From: an uncultured Actinomycetes bacterium
GTDB taxonomy: Bacteria > Actinomycetota > Actinomycetes > Nanopelagicales > Nanopelagicaceae
NCBI GenBank assembly: GCA_903844115.1
Contig: CAIMSI010000125.1
Location: 1 to 46,983, forward strand
Direction of reading: 5' to 3'
DNA length: 46,983 bases
The notes under the pieces are model-generated. The model saw only the letters and a program-made list of their open reading frames with translations. It searched no databases and had not been told where the DNA came from. A program made the position numbers and the translations under genes. Positions 9,882-20,239 of the stretch are shown piece after piece. Position 1 is the first letter of the stretch. The number at the start of each line of letters is the position of its first letter.

Positions 9882-10754
9882 ATGAAGACGACTTCGGTTG
9901 CAATTGGAATCTTCGATGGCGTACACGCTGGCCATCAAGAGATACTTGCTGAAGCCGCGCGCCATGGACGTGTTGTGGCTCTTACCTTTCATCCCCACCC
10001 CACTTCGATATTTGCTCCAGAGCGCACCCCTACAGCAGTAGTGAGTATTGAAGATCGAATCGCCCTCCTTGAAGAAAACGGCGCTGCGGAGGTAGTTGTT
10101 ATTGAATTTACAAAGGAATTTGCATCCAAGTCTCCTGAAGAATTTATTCAAGAAGTACTGATAAATCAATTACAGGCGACGCACGTAACAGTTGGAGCAA
10201 ATTTCACATTTGGGCACAAAGCATCTGGAAACGTAGAAACTCTCAAGGCACATGCGAATAGCTTTGGAGTGAGCGCTGTAAACCTCAAAGAGAATCGTGG
10301 CTCAGCAATTTCTTCTACTCGAATTCGCAACTTGATAGTTGATGGCGATGTGGAGCGAGCAAATGAATTGCTTACTCGCATATTTGCATTGAAAGGTCCA
10401 GTTGTCCACGGAGAAAAGCGTGGTCGAACAATTGGTTATCCGACTGCAAACTTAGGGTTGGGGGAGCTGGCAACGATTCCTGCAGATGGAGTTTATGCAG
10501 GCTGGCTGAGCGTTGGTGATCATCGTTGGGCTGCGGCAATTTCCATTGGCACTAATCCGACTTTCCCAGGAATTCGTGGGCGACAAGTTGAGGCGTATGC
10601 AATTGATCAAGTTGGTTTAGATTTGTATGACGAGGAAGCAACAATTGAATTTGTTGCCCGGCTTCGTGACACATTGAAATTTGATGGACTCGATCCACTT
10701 TTGGCTCAGATGTCCCAAGATTGCCTCCAAGCGAAGAAGATATTAGGACGATAA
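9882..10754 (+). CDS. ribF: Bifunctional riboflavin kinase / FAD synthetase
   Basis: Converts riboflavin to FMN and FMN to FAD. The adenylyltransferase domain comes first, with the nucleotidyltransferase signature GIFDGVHAGH at 9-18 and SSTRIRNLI near 142-150. The C-terminal kinase domain has GRTIGYPTANL and DGVYAGWL. I take ATG 9882 (290 aa); a TTG at 9858 is in frame but would add residues before the first strand and overlap truB. The ATG is four bases after the truB stop. Confidence 0.95.
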   Translation: MKTTSVAIGIFDGVHAGHQEILAEAARHGRVVALTFHPHPTSIFAPERTPTAVVSIEDRIALLEENGAAEVVVIEFTKEFASKSPEEFIQEVLINQLQATHVTVGANFTFGHKASGNVETLKAHANSFGVSAVNLKENRGSAISSTRIRNLIVDGDVERANELLTRIFALKGPVVHGEKRGRTIGYPTANLGLGELATIPADGVYAGWLSVGDHRWAAAISIGTNPTFPGIRGRQVEAYAIDQVGLDLYDEEATIEFVARLRDTLKFDGLDPLLAQMSQDCLQAKKILGR

Positions 10755-10810
10755 TCCCCGCGTAAATCAGGGTCGCTTTATCTCGATTTCTCCCTCCTTC
10801 ACCCCGCTGG

Positions 10811-10816
10811 TAGCCT
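10811..10816 (+). promoter_or_regulatory. Possible -10 element of rpsO (weak)
   Basis: The 134-base gap between ribF and rpsO has no gene. TAGCCT at 10811-10816 fits TANNNT, and a TTGACC directly overlaps it downstream (10816-10821) without a well-placed -10 of its own. The rpsO ATG has a good GAGGAG ribosome-binding site. The promoter assignment is tentative. Confidence 0.25.
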
Positions 10817-10888
10817 TGACCTTACAAGCGAGATAGCGCGCCTTCGTGAACTACACCGAGGCCCTCGTGACAGTTAGAGGAGCACCAC

Positions 10889-11158
10889 ATGGCACTTGAG
10901 CCAACAGAAAAGAAGTCAATCATTTCTCAGTACGGCGCCTCCGCTACTGACACAGGAAGCCCAGAAGTTCAGATTGCGCTGCTTTCAAAGAGAATTGAAG
11001 AAATCACCGAACACTTGCAGACAAACAAGCATGACCACCACAACCGTCGTGGCCTCTTGTTGCTCGTTGGTAAGCGTCGTCGTCTCTTGCAATATCTCGC
11101 AAAGACAGATGTAACACGTTACAGAGCGATTATCGAAAAGCTCGGTATTCGCCGCTAA
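10889..11158 (+). CDS. rpsO: 30S ribosomal protein S15
   Basis: Primary 16S rRNA-binding protein of the small subunit platform. It is 89 aa, exactly the family length. The conserved blocks are [40 protein letters not shown] and [21 protein letters not shown]. The ATG follows AGAGGAG at six bases. It lies directly upstream of pnp, the usual rpsO–pnp pair. Confidence 0.98.
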   Translation: MALEPTEKKSIISQYGASATDTGSPEVQIALLSKRIEEITEHLQTNKHDHHNRRGLLLLVGKRRRLLQYLAKTDVTRYRAIIEKLGIRR

Positions 11159-11168
11159 TTTAGTAAAC

Positions 11169-11186
11169 GCCTTTCCAGGCCTTTTT
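11169..11186 (+). terminator. Weak terminator-like hairpin after rpsO
   Basis: GCCT-TTCC-AGGC (11169-11180) followed by CTTTTT. The stem is only four pairs, so it would at most attenuate. Partial read-through into pnp is expected. Confidence 0.3.
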
Positions 11187-11302
11187 ATGCAGGTTATCGG
11201 TCCTCGGTAGTGGTTTATGGGACACGGTCCCATGAACTTCGATCGAAGATCCATTTCCTGCACATAAGTCTTTATTTTGTTCTGGAAAGACGAGAAATGG
11301 AG
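11187..11302 (+). promoter_or_regulatory. Structured 5' leader of pnp
   Basis: The gap between rpsO and pnp holds no gene but several palindromes. These are ATGGGAC-ACG-GTCCCAT (11217-11233), the 12-base palindrome CTTCGATCGAAG (11237-11248), and a long-range pair TGCAGG (11188-11193) with CCTGCA (11257-11262) that encloses both. pnp leaders in enterobacteria fold and are cleaved by RNase III for autoregulation; whether this leader does the same is inference. Confidence 0.45.
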
Positions 11303-11319
11303 TGACCCATGGAGGGTCA
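11303..11319 (+). promoter_or_regulatory. pnp: Hairpin carrying the pnp start codon in its loop
   Basis: TGACCC (11303-11308), loop ATGGA, GGGTCA (11314-11319). The loop begins with the ATG at 11309. The 3' arm includes most of GGAGGG, which would otherwise serve a GTG start at 11324. The fold therefore could decide between two starts. Confidence 0.45.
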
Positions 11320-13531
11320 AGATGTGAAGTTCGCCGTTGCAACAATTGATAACGGCAAGTTTGGTAAGCGCGAGATTCGTTTTGAAACAGGACGCCTCGC
11401 AAAGCAAGCAGCAGGAACTGCTGTTGTGTATCTCGATGATGATTCAATGTTGTTGTCCGCAACAACAGCTGGTAAATCACCACGCGATTCATTCGACTTC
11501 TTCCCACTTACAGTGGATGTTGAAGAGCGTATGTACGCAGCTGGCAAGATCCCAGGTTCATTCTTTCGCCGTGAAGGTCGCCCTTCCGAGGAAGCAATTC
11601 TTACATGTCGTTTGATCGATCGACCATTGCGTCCCTCGTTCGTAAAAGGACTTCGTAACGAAATTCAAATCGTTGTAACTGTGATGGCGTTAAACCCAGA
11701 TCACATGTACGACGTTATTGCTATTAACGCAGCATCAATGTCAACACAGCTCGCAGGATTGCCATTCTCTGGTCCAATCGGCGGAGTACGTGTTGCTCTT
11801 ATTGAAGGTCAATGGGTTGCATTCCCAAATCACAGCCAACTCGACAAGGCAACTTTCGACATGGTTGTTGCCGGTCGCGTAACTGCTGACGATGTTGCAA
11901 TCATGATGGTTGAAGCAGAAGCAACAGTCCAAACAATTAACCTCATCAAGGGTGGAGCAAAGGCTCCAACTGAAGAGGTAGTTGCAGAAGGACTCGAAGC
12001 AGCAAAGCCATTTATTCGTATTCTTTGTGAAGCACAGATGGAATTGGCAAAGGTTGCTGCAAAGCCAACTGGCGAATTCCCAGTCTTCTTGGATTACCAA
12101 GAAGATGTCTATGCTGCAGTTGAAAAGGCTTCAAAGGATGAGCTTGCAAAGGCTCTTACAATTGCTGGAAAACAAGAACGCGAAGAGTCTCTTGACGCGA
12201 TCAATAAGTCAGCAACCGAGAAGCTTTCATCACAATTTGAAGGACGCGAGAAAGAAATTTCTGCCGCTCTTCGTTCAGTGACAAAGAAGCTAGTACGCCA
12301 ACGCGTACTTCGCGAGAAGATTCGTATCGATGGTCGCGGACTTCGCGATATTCGCCCGCTTACGGCTGAGGTAGAAGTTATTCCTCGCGTACACGGATCA
12401 GCAATCTTTGAACGTGGCGAGACTCAGATTTTGGGAGTTACTACTCTCAATATGCTCAAGCTCGAGCAACAGCTCGATACTTTGAGCCCTGAGACTTCAA
12501 AGCGTTATATGCATAATTACAACTTCCCTCCTTATTCAGTTGGAGAAACAGGCCGCGTTGGATCACCAAAGCGCCGCGAAATTGGGCATGGTGCACTCGC
12601 TGAGCGTGCTTTGCTTCCAGTTCTTCCAACTCGTGAGGAGTTCCCTTACGCAATTCGCCAAGTATCAGAAGCTCTTGGATCTAACGGTTCAACTTCAATG
12701 GGTTCTGTGTGTGCTTCGACAATGTCGTTGCTTAACGCAGGTGTCCCACTCAAGGCTTCAGTTGCCGGTATTGCAATGGGTCTTATCTCTGATGTCGTCG
12801 ATGGCAAGACTGAATACGTCGCTCTCACCGATATTCTCGGCGCGGAAGATGCGTTTGGTGACATGGACTTCAAAGTAGCTGGAACAAAAGATTTTGTTAC
12901 TGCTCTACAACTTGATACTAAGTTGGATGGTATTCCTGCTTCAGTTCTTACTGGTGCTTTGCATCAGGCAAATGAAGCTCGTCTACATATCCTCTCTGTT
13001 ATGAACCAAGCGATTGATGCACCAGATGAGATGAGCTTGCTCGCTCCTCGCATCATTTCAATCAAGGTTCCAGTTGACATGATCGGTGCAATCATCGGGC
13101 CAAAGGGCAAAATGATTAACCAGATTCAAGATGAGACAGGTGCAGATATCACCATCGAAGATGATGGAACTATCTACATCGGCGCACTTGAAGGATCACA
13201 AGCTGAAGCAGCTAAGGCAATGGTTGAAGCTATTGCTAATCCAGTAATTCCAAAGGTTGGCGAGCGCTTCAACGGCACAATCGTGAAGCTTGCAACATTT
13301 GGTGCTTTCGTTTCACTAGTTCCAGGTAAAGATGGCTTGCTCCACGTCTCGCAGATCCGCAAGATGCATGGTGGAAAGCGCATTGAAAACCTCGAAGAGG
13401 TAATGAAGGTTGGCGACAAGGTTGAGGTTGAAATTGCCGAAATCGATCCAAAGGGTAAATTCTCTTTGGTCCCAGTTCTTGCCGATGGCACAGTGCCAGG
13501 AGCATCTGATGACCAGAGCAAAAACGACTAA
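11309..13531 (+). CDS. pnp: Polyribonucleotide nucleotidyltransferase (PNPase)
   Basis: Phosphorolytic 3'-5' exoribonuclease and RNA 3'-tailing enzyme. It is 740 aa with two RNase PH domains (about 10-150 and 330-545), the helical domain between them, a KH domain ([20 protein letters not shown]) and an S1 domain ([18 protein letters not shown]) at the C terminus. [12 protein letters not shown] and [20 protein letters not shown] are signature blocks. ATG 11309 has GGAG six bases upstream. A GTG at 11324 has GGAGGG seven bases upstream and would shorten the protein by five residues. Both are credible. Confidence 0.97.
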   Translation: MEGQDVKFAVATIDNGKFGKREIRFETGRLAKQAAGTAVVYLDDDSMLLSATTAGKSPRDSFDFFPLTVDVEERMYAAGKIPGSFFRREGRPSEEAILTCRLIDRPLRPSFVKGLRNEIQIVVTVMALNPDHMYDVIAINAASMSTQLAGLPFSGPIGGVRVALIEGQWVAFPNHSQLDKATFDMVVAGRVTADDVAIMMVEAEATVQTINLIKGGAKAPTEEVVAEGLEAAKPFIRILCEAQMELAKVAAKPTGEFPVFLDYQEDVYAAVEKASKDELAKALTIAGKQEREESLDAINKSATEKLSSQFEGREKEISAALRSVTKKLVRQRVLREKIRIDGRGLRDIRPLTAEVEVIPRVHGSAIFERGETQILGVTTLNMLKLEQQLDTLSPETSKRYMHNYNFPPYSVGETGRVGSPKRREIGHGALAERALLPVLPTREEFPYAIRQVSEALGSNGSTSMGSVCASTMSLLNAGVPLKASVAGIAMGLISDVVDGKTEYVALTDILGAEDAFGDMDFKVAGTKDFVTALQLDTKLDGIPASVLTGALHQANEARLHILSVMNQAIDAPDEMSLLAPRIISIKVPVDMIGAIIGPKGKMINQIQDETGADITIEDDGTIYIGALEGSQAEAAKAMVEAIANPVIPKVGERFNGTIVKLATFGAFVSLVPGKDGLLHVSQIRKMHGGKRIENLEEVMKVGDKVEVEIAEIDPKGKFSLVPVLADGTVPGASDDQSKND

Positions 13532-13553
13532 TGAAACTAGAGACTCAGAATAA

Positions 13554-15574
<2,021 letters not shown>

Positions 15575-15587
15575 AAAGAAGAAAAAG

Positions 15588-15839
15588 ATGGCCGCGATAA
15601 TTTTGTATGGAGCTGAATGGTGTGGAGATTGCCGTCGTTCAAAGCGGTTCCTTAATGCCAATAACGTTGAGTATACGTATATAGATGTAGAGGCGGACGA
15701 GTCTGCTTCTGAAAAAGTTATTGCAATTAATGGCGGGCAGCGCTCAATCCCTGTAATTCTTTTCGAAGATGGAACGCATATGACTGAGCCATCAGACAAT
15801 GATTTGAAGGCTAAATTAGAAAGTCTTTCGATTCTCTAA
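15588..15839 (+). CDS. Mycoredoxin / glutaredoxin-like protein
   Basis: An 83-aa thioredoxin-fold protein with the active site WCGDC at residues 11-15 followed by RRSKRFL. The cis-Pro region is GGQRSIPVILFEDG and the tail is EPSDNDLKAKL. This pattern resembles actinobacterial mycoredoxin-1 (CxxC followed by RLK, NGGxRTVPT), which reduces mixed disulfides with mycothiol. Whether this organism makes mycothiol is not visible here. It is 13 bases after dapB with a purine-rich AGAAGAAAAAG before the ATG. It converges with azlD, seven bases apart, with no terminator seen. Confidence 0.85.
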   Translation: MAAIILYGAEWCGDCRRSKRFLNANNVEYTYIDVEADESASEKVIAINGGQRSIPVILFEDGTHMTEPSDNDLKAKLESLSIL

Positions 15840-15846
15840 ACTCTAA

Positions 15847-16155
15847 TTAGCTCACGCGATAAACAATCGCTGAGACTATTGCTGCGCCGAATACTGCAAC
15901 AGGAAATGGCAACTTTGCCATGAAAGCTGCAACTGCAAAGCCGACCCCAGCCATACGATGGTCAACAACTATTTTGGTCTTATCTGTGAAAGCTTGGATT
16001 GCGACGAGCGCACTGAGAAGGGCAACTGGAATTAAGAGATTGATTCTCTGCATTCGTGGGTGTGCCAGCCATGATTCAGGGACTGAGTGGCCAAGATATT
16101 TGAAAATAAAAGCTGCAGCACTTGTTCCTAACGCGGTAATCCAATAAATACTCAT
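15847..16155 (-). CDS. azlD: AzlD-family branched-chain amino acid exporter, small subunit
   Basis: A 102-aa membrane protein with about three to four hydrophobic segments, partner of AzlC. HPRMQRINLLIPVALLSALV and GVGFAVAAFMAKLPFPVAV resemble the AzlD (PF05437) pattern. The ATG at 16155 overlaps the azlC stop as ATGA, so the start is chosen there; a GTG nine bases upstream would also be in frame. With AzlC it would export branched-chain or similar amino acids; the substrate is inferred from family. Confidence 0.8.
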   Translation of the reverse strand: MSIYWITALGTSAAAFIFKYLGHSVPESWLAHPRMQRINLLIPVALLSALVAIQAFTDKTKIVVDHRMAGVGFAVAAFMAKLPFPVAVFGAAIVSAIVYRVS

Positions 16156-16793
16156 GCTCGCCACCCCACAATTACAGCGAGAATGGATGTTGCAATAATA
16201 GGAATACCCGCAGGAACAAATGGAGCGAGAGAAAGTGCAAAAATGAATGCAATGGCGGCTAGGAAGTAACTCTTCTTTCCTTTAAGCCGAGGCCAGACCA
16301 GGCCGACGAAAGCTGCCGGCACAAGTGCATCTAATCCATAAGCAGCAGGATCTTTGAGCAACCCAGCGCTAAGGGCTCCGATAAGTGTAAAAATATTCCA
16401 GAAGATGAATACTCCAAATCCAGTCCACCAAAATCCTGTGCGGCTATCCTTTTCATTATCTTGAGCAAGGGCTACTCCGGTTGATTCATCAATTGTCAGT
16501 TGTGCAGCAAGGATTCTTTTTAGCCCTCGAACTTTTAAAAGCGGAGCCATTCGAACTCCATACAGGCCATTGCGCGTTCCAAGTAGCGCGCCCGTCGCAA
16601 TCGCACTGAACGCACCTCCACCAGAACCAATCACTCCCACCGCAGCAAATTGAGAGGCACCAGAAAAAGTTAAAAGCGATATCGCGCAAGTTTGTAGAAC
16701 AGTGAAGTGAGCAGCAACACTGGCAGCACCAAAGGCAGCTCCATAAACGCCAACGGCGAATGAGAGGCTAAGAGAGTCCCGCTTTACTGACAC
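16152..16793 (-). CDS. azlC: AzlC-family amino acid exporter, large subunit
   Basis: A 213-aa membrane protein of the AzlC (PF03591) family: GVYGAAFGAAS opens, TFSGASQFAAVGVIGSGG and LLGTRNGLYGVRMAPLL are the signature, and LTIDESTGVALAQ follows. I choose the GTG at 16793 because CAGAAT (16800-16805) lies six bases before it, the leaderless spacing recurring in this window, and because family members begin close to the first helix. A TTG at 16832 would extend the protein by 13 residues. It is divergent from thyX and couples to azlD. Confidence 0.82.
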   Translation of the reverse strand: MSVKRDSLSLSFAVGVYGAAFGAASVAAHFTVLQTCAISLLTFSGASQFAAVGVIGSGGGAFSAIATGALLGTRNGLYGVRMAPLLKVRGLKRILAAQLTIDESTGVALAQDNEKDSRTGFWWTGFGVFIFWNIFTLIGALSAGLLKDPAAYGLDALVPAAFVGLVWPRLKGKKSYFLAAIAFIFALSLAPFVPAGIPIIATSILAVIVGWRA

Positions 16794-16836
16794 GCCGGTA
16801 TTCTGCCGTATCCAGCGGCTGCGGGGTGCCAATAGG

Positions 16837-16842
16837 TAGGGT
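16837..16842 (+). promoter_or_regulatory. Candidate leaderless -10 element of thyX
   Basis: TAGGGT followed by seven bases (CGCTCAT) and ATG 16850. There is no Shine-Dalgarno before that ATG. It shares the short divergent region with the azlC -10 (16800-16805, reverse strand). Confidence 0.5.
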
Positions 16843-16849
16843 CGCTCAT

Positions 16850-17572
16850 ATGAGTGAGCATGAAATTATCTTCCGAGACGATGTAACCGTAGAACTTATC
16901 AAGTCCAGTGCGAGTGATAACGATGTGGTGTGGGCGGCTCGAGTATCAACGGCCGGTGAAAACTCAAAGGATGCCGTTGGCGAGGATGCCTCTCGAGATG
17001 TTGGACTAATCAATTACCTTGCACGCGAACGCCATGGCTCACCTTTCGAACATACATCGATGACTTTTTTTATCTCCGCTCCAATATTTGTTTTCCGTGA
17101 GTTTATGCGCCACCGCATCGCTTCTTATAACGAAGAAAGTGGTCGCTATCGCGAATTAAGTCCTGTTTTTTATATTCCTTCCAAAGAACGTAAGCTTGTA
17201 CAAATTGGCAAGACTGGTGCTTATGAATTTATTGATGGAACTCCTGAGCAGTATGAAATAAGTGTCAAGGCAATTAAAGAAAGTTGCCTCGTTGCCTACG
17301 AAAATTATCAAAAGATGCTTGATGCTGGAGTTGCTCGTGAAGTAGCCCGCGTTGTATTGCCAGTGACGCTTTTCTCTTCTATGTACGTCACAATGAATGC
17401 TCGCGCCCTCATGAATTTCTTATCACTTCGCACCGCGCGCGAGGGATCCCATTTCCCAAGCTACCCACAGCGCGAAATTGAGATGGTTGCAGAGAAGATG
17501 GAAGAACATTTTGCCCAACTTATGCCTATTACGTACGGAGCTTTCCAAAAATCTGGACGCATAGCTCCGTAA
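16850..17572 (+). CDS. thyX: Flavin-dependent thymidylate synthase
   Basis: FAD- and NADPH-dependent enzyme making dTMP from dUMP with methylene-tetrahydrofolate, without the dihydrofolate product of ThyA. It is 240 aa. The ThyX motif RHRxxSxNExSxRY is complete at 87-100 (RHRIASYNEESGRY). LPVTLFSSMYVTMNARALMNFL matches the conserved C-terminal half. ATG 16850 is chosen over an upstream TTG at 16826 on the basis of the -10 spacing. It lies before dapA as in mycobacteria. Confidence 0.97.
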   Translation: MSEHEIIFRDDVTVELIKSSASDNDVVWAARVSTAGENSKDAVGEDASRDVGLINYLARERHGSPFEHTSMTFFISAPIFVFREFMRHRIASYNEESGRYRELSPVFYIPSKERKLVQIGKTGAYEFIDGTPEQYEISVKAIKESCLVAYENYQKMLDAGVAREVARVVLPVTLFSSMYVTMNARALMNFLSLRTAREGSHFPSYPQREIEMVAEKMEEHFAQLMPITYGAFQKSGRIAP

Positions 17573-17579
17573 TCTCAGG

Positions 17580-17585
17580 TAACCT
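17580..17585 (+). promoter_or_regulatory. Candidate leaderless -10 element of dapA
   Basis: TAACCT followed by TTCCGC T-type spacing of six bases to ATG 17592. There is no Shine-Dalgarno in the 19-base gap after thyX. Confidence 0.4.
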
Positions 17586-17591
17586 TCCGCT

Positions 17592-18506
17592 ATGTCTTCC
17601 GATCAGTCTTCCACTACCCAAATCGATGCTCCATTTGGCCGCCTAATCACGGCAATGGTGACTCCCTTTAAAAAAGATGGGGAAATCGATTGGGACGGCG
17701 TTGCAAAACTAGCGGAGCATCTAGCCGACAGCGGCCATGATGCAATAGCAGTGAATGGAACAACTGGTGAGGCTCCAACAACAAAAAGTTCTGAGAAATT
17801 GGAAATCATTCGTGTTGTGAAAAGTACAGTTGGAAATCGCGTCAAAGTACTGACAGGTGCTGGAGATAATGAGACTTCTTATACTGTTGAACAAGCTAAA
17901 CGATCTGCAGATGCGGGTGTAGACGGACTTCTCATAGTGACTCCGTACTACAACAAGCCGCCACAAGCTGGAATTGAAGCTCACTTCAAAGCAGTAGCTG
18001 CAGCAACCGATGTTCCAATAATGATGTATGACATTCCAGGTCGCACAGGTGTTGAACTTGAACCAGACACTATTTGTCGCTTGGCGGAAGTAAAGAATAT
18101 TGTTGCTCTCAAAGATGCAAAGGGAAACCCTGCATCAACTTCTTGGGTCATTAAACGCTCAGGTATTCCTGTCTATTCAGGCGATGACATCCTCAACCTT
18201 CCACTTTTATCTGTAGGAGCAGTCGGATTTGTTTCCGTGTGCGGCCATACAGTTGGAAAAGATTTGCGCGAAATGCTTGACGTTTGGTTTGCTGGAAACG
18301 CCCAGCGCGCACTTGAGATTCACCAAAAACTATTACCGGTATACACCGGAACCTTCCGCACTCAAGGTGCGATTTTGACTAAGGCTGCGCTCACATTGAT
18401 GGGTCTGCCTGGCGGATTTACTCGTTTGCCACTTGTCGATGCCACCGATGCGCAAATCGCGCAGCTGCGGGAGGATCTACGAGCAGGCGGAGTCCCACTT
18501 AAATAA
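17592..18506 (+). CDS. dapA: 4-hydroxy-tetrahydrodipicolinate synthase
   Basis: Condenses pyruvate with aspartate semialdehyde at the entry to DAP/lysine synthesis. It is 304 aa, a TIM barrel. The Schiff-base lysine is K174 in IVALKDAKG; the tyrosine pair is Y119-Y120 in VTPYYNKPP; GTTGEAPT is the N-terminal conserved loop. The stop overlaps the RNase J ATG (TAATG). The thyX–dapA–rnj order is standard for actinobacteria. Confidence 0.97.
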   Translation: MSSDQSSTTQIDAPFGRLITAMVTPFKKDGEIDWDGVAKLAEHLADSGHDAIAVNGTTGEAPTTKSSEKLEIIRVVKSTVGNRVKVLTGAGDNETSYTVEQAKRSADAGVDGLLIVTPYYNKPPQAGIEAHFKAVAAATDVPIMMYDIPGRTGVELEPDTICRLAEVKNIVALKDAKGNPASTSWVIKRSGIPVYSGDDILNLPLLSVGAVGFVSVCGHTVGKDLREMLDVWFAGNAQRALEIHQKLLPVYTGTFRTQGAILTKAALTLMGLPGGFTRLPLVDATDAQIAQLREDLRAGGVPLK

Positions 18507-20188
18507 TGAATCACCCACATCCAGACCTTCCATTTCCTTCAAAACTTGCAAAGAACACTCTTCGAATAGTTGCCCTCGGTGGGCTTGGAGAAATCGGTCG
18601 CAACATGACCGTCTTCGAGTATGAAGGACGTTTACTTATTGTTGATTGCGGCGTTCTCTTTCCTGAAGAAAGCCAGCCAGGAATTGATCTAATCCTTCCT
18701 GATTTTTCTTACATTGCCGAGCGACTGCTTGACGTTGAAGCAGTGGTATTAACGCACGGCCACGAAGATCACATAGGTGCTCTTCCGTACCTACTTCGAG
18801 AGCATGCAGATATCAAAGTTGTTGGGTCAAAACTGACATTGGCATTTGCTAACGCAAAACTAAAAGAACGTCGCATAACTGCCCCCTTGATTGAAGTTCA
18901 AGCAGGCATGCAAATGAGTTTCGGACCGTTTAATCTTGAATTCGTTGCTGTCAACCATTCAATTCCTGACGCACTTGCAATTGCAATAAAGACTCCAGCA
19001 GGCACAGTGCTTGCAACCGGAGACTTTAAAATGGATCAGCTTCCATTGGATGGACGCATCACAGATCTAGCGACATTTGCTCGTCTTGGATCTGAGGGAA
19101 TTGATTTGTTCATGGTTGATTCCACGAACGCCGATGTGCCTGGTTTTACAACTTCTGAGCGCGACATCATGCCGACTTTGGATCGAATTTTCACTCAGAC
19201 AAAACGCCGTGTGATCGTCGCTTCATTCGCATCGCACGTGCACCGAATACAGCAGATTTTGATGATTGCTGAAAAGCATAATCGCAAAGTTGCTTTTGTT
19301 GGTCGCTCGATGGTTCGTAATATGAAGCTGGCAGAAGATCTTGGTTATCTCACGATTCCATCAGGCCTAGTTGTTGATTCAAAAAACATCGAGGAATATG
19401 GCGACAAAATTGTTTTGATTTGCACTGGCTCACAAGGTGAACCACTCGCTGCTCTTTCACGTATGGCAAATGGCGATCATCAAATCCAAGTTGGTAAAGG
19501 TGACACGGTAGTACTTGCCTCATCACTTATTCCTGGCAATGAAAATCCGGTCTTTCGCGTCATCAACGAGCTCGTGCGCTTTGGTGCCGAGGTTGTTCAC
19601 AAAGGAAACGCAATGGTTCACGTTTCTGGTCACGCCGCTGCGGGAGAGCTTCTTTATTGCTACAACATCGTTAAGCCAAAGCACGTAATGCCAATCCACG
19701 GAGAATGGCGCCATCTTCGCGCCAATGCTGAACTAGCAATTAAAACTGGAGTTCCGCGCGAAAAGACCATTGTGGTTGATAACGGAATCGTCATCGATAT
19801 GCATGATGGCTATGTAGATGTTGCCGGAGCCGTACCTGTGGGATTTGTTTACGTTGACGGTCAGAGCATTGGTGAAATAACAGAAAGTTCTCTCAAAGAT
19901 CGCCGCATTCTTGGTGAAGAAGGATTTATTTCCGTGGTCGTCGTCATTGATTCGCAGAGCGGAAAAATTGTTGCAGGCCCTGATATTCATGCGCGTGGAT
20001 TTACAGAAGATCAAGCAATGTTTGATGATGTAAAAGTGCATATTGAAAAAGCACTTGCAAAGGCAGTTGCTGGAGGAATTAATGGCACTCATCAACTCAC
20101 ACAGGTTGTACGTCGAACTATTGGAAGTTGGGTAGGGGAAGAACATCGACGCAAGCCGATGATTGTTCCTGTCGTAATCGAGGTTTAA
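18506..20188 (+). CDS. rnj: Ribonuclease J
   Basis: Metallo-beta-lactamase fold RNase with endo- and 5'-3' exonucleolytic activity in mRNA decay and rRNA maturation. It is 560 aa. The zinc motif HGHEDH is at 84-89. NHSIPDALAIAIKTPAG, GDFKMD and the beta-CASP part (STNADVPGFTTSER, HVSGHAAAGEL, PIHGEWRHL) are all intact. Its start overlaps dapA by one base, so translational coupling is likely. Confidence 0.96.
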   Translation: MNHPHPDLPFPSKLAKNTLRIVALGGLGEIGRNMTVFEYEGRLLIVDCGVLFPEESQPGIDLILPDFSYIAERLLDVEAVVLTHGHEDHIGALPYLLREHADIKVVGSKLTLAFANAKLKERRITAPLIEVQAGMQMSFGPFNLEFVAVNHSIPDALAIAIKTPAGTVLATGDFKMDQLPLDGRITDLATFARLGSEGIDLFMVDSTNADVPGFTTSERDIMPTLDRIFTQTKRRVIVASFASHVHRIQQILMIAEKHNRKVAFVGRSMVRNMKLAEDLGYLTIPSGLVVDSKNIEEYGDKIVLICTGSQGEPLAALSRMANGDHQIQVGKGDTVVLASSLIPGNENPVFRVINELVRFGAEVVHKGNAMVHVSGHAAAGELLYCYNIVKPKHVMPIHGEWRHLRANAELAIKTGVPREKTIVVDNGIVIDMHDGYVDVAGAVPVGFVYVDGQSIGEITESSLKDRRILGEEGFISVVVVIDSQSGKIVAGPDIHARGFTEDQAMFDDVKVHIEKALAKAVAGGINGTHQLTQVVRRTIGSWVGEEHRRKPMIVPVVIEV

Positions 20189-20239
20189 CGGCGCGCCTTA
20201 CCCGCCATGGAGTAACTCATTCTTTAGGCTTAGAGGTAT

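Noticed and set aside
10816-10839. TTGACC … TAGCGC as an rpsO promoter
   Set aside because: The spacing is only 12 bases, too short for a sigma-70 type promoter.
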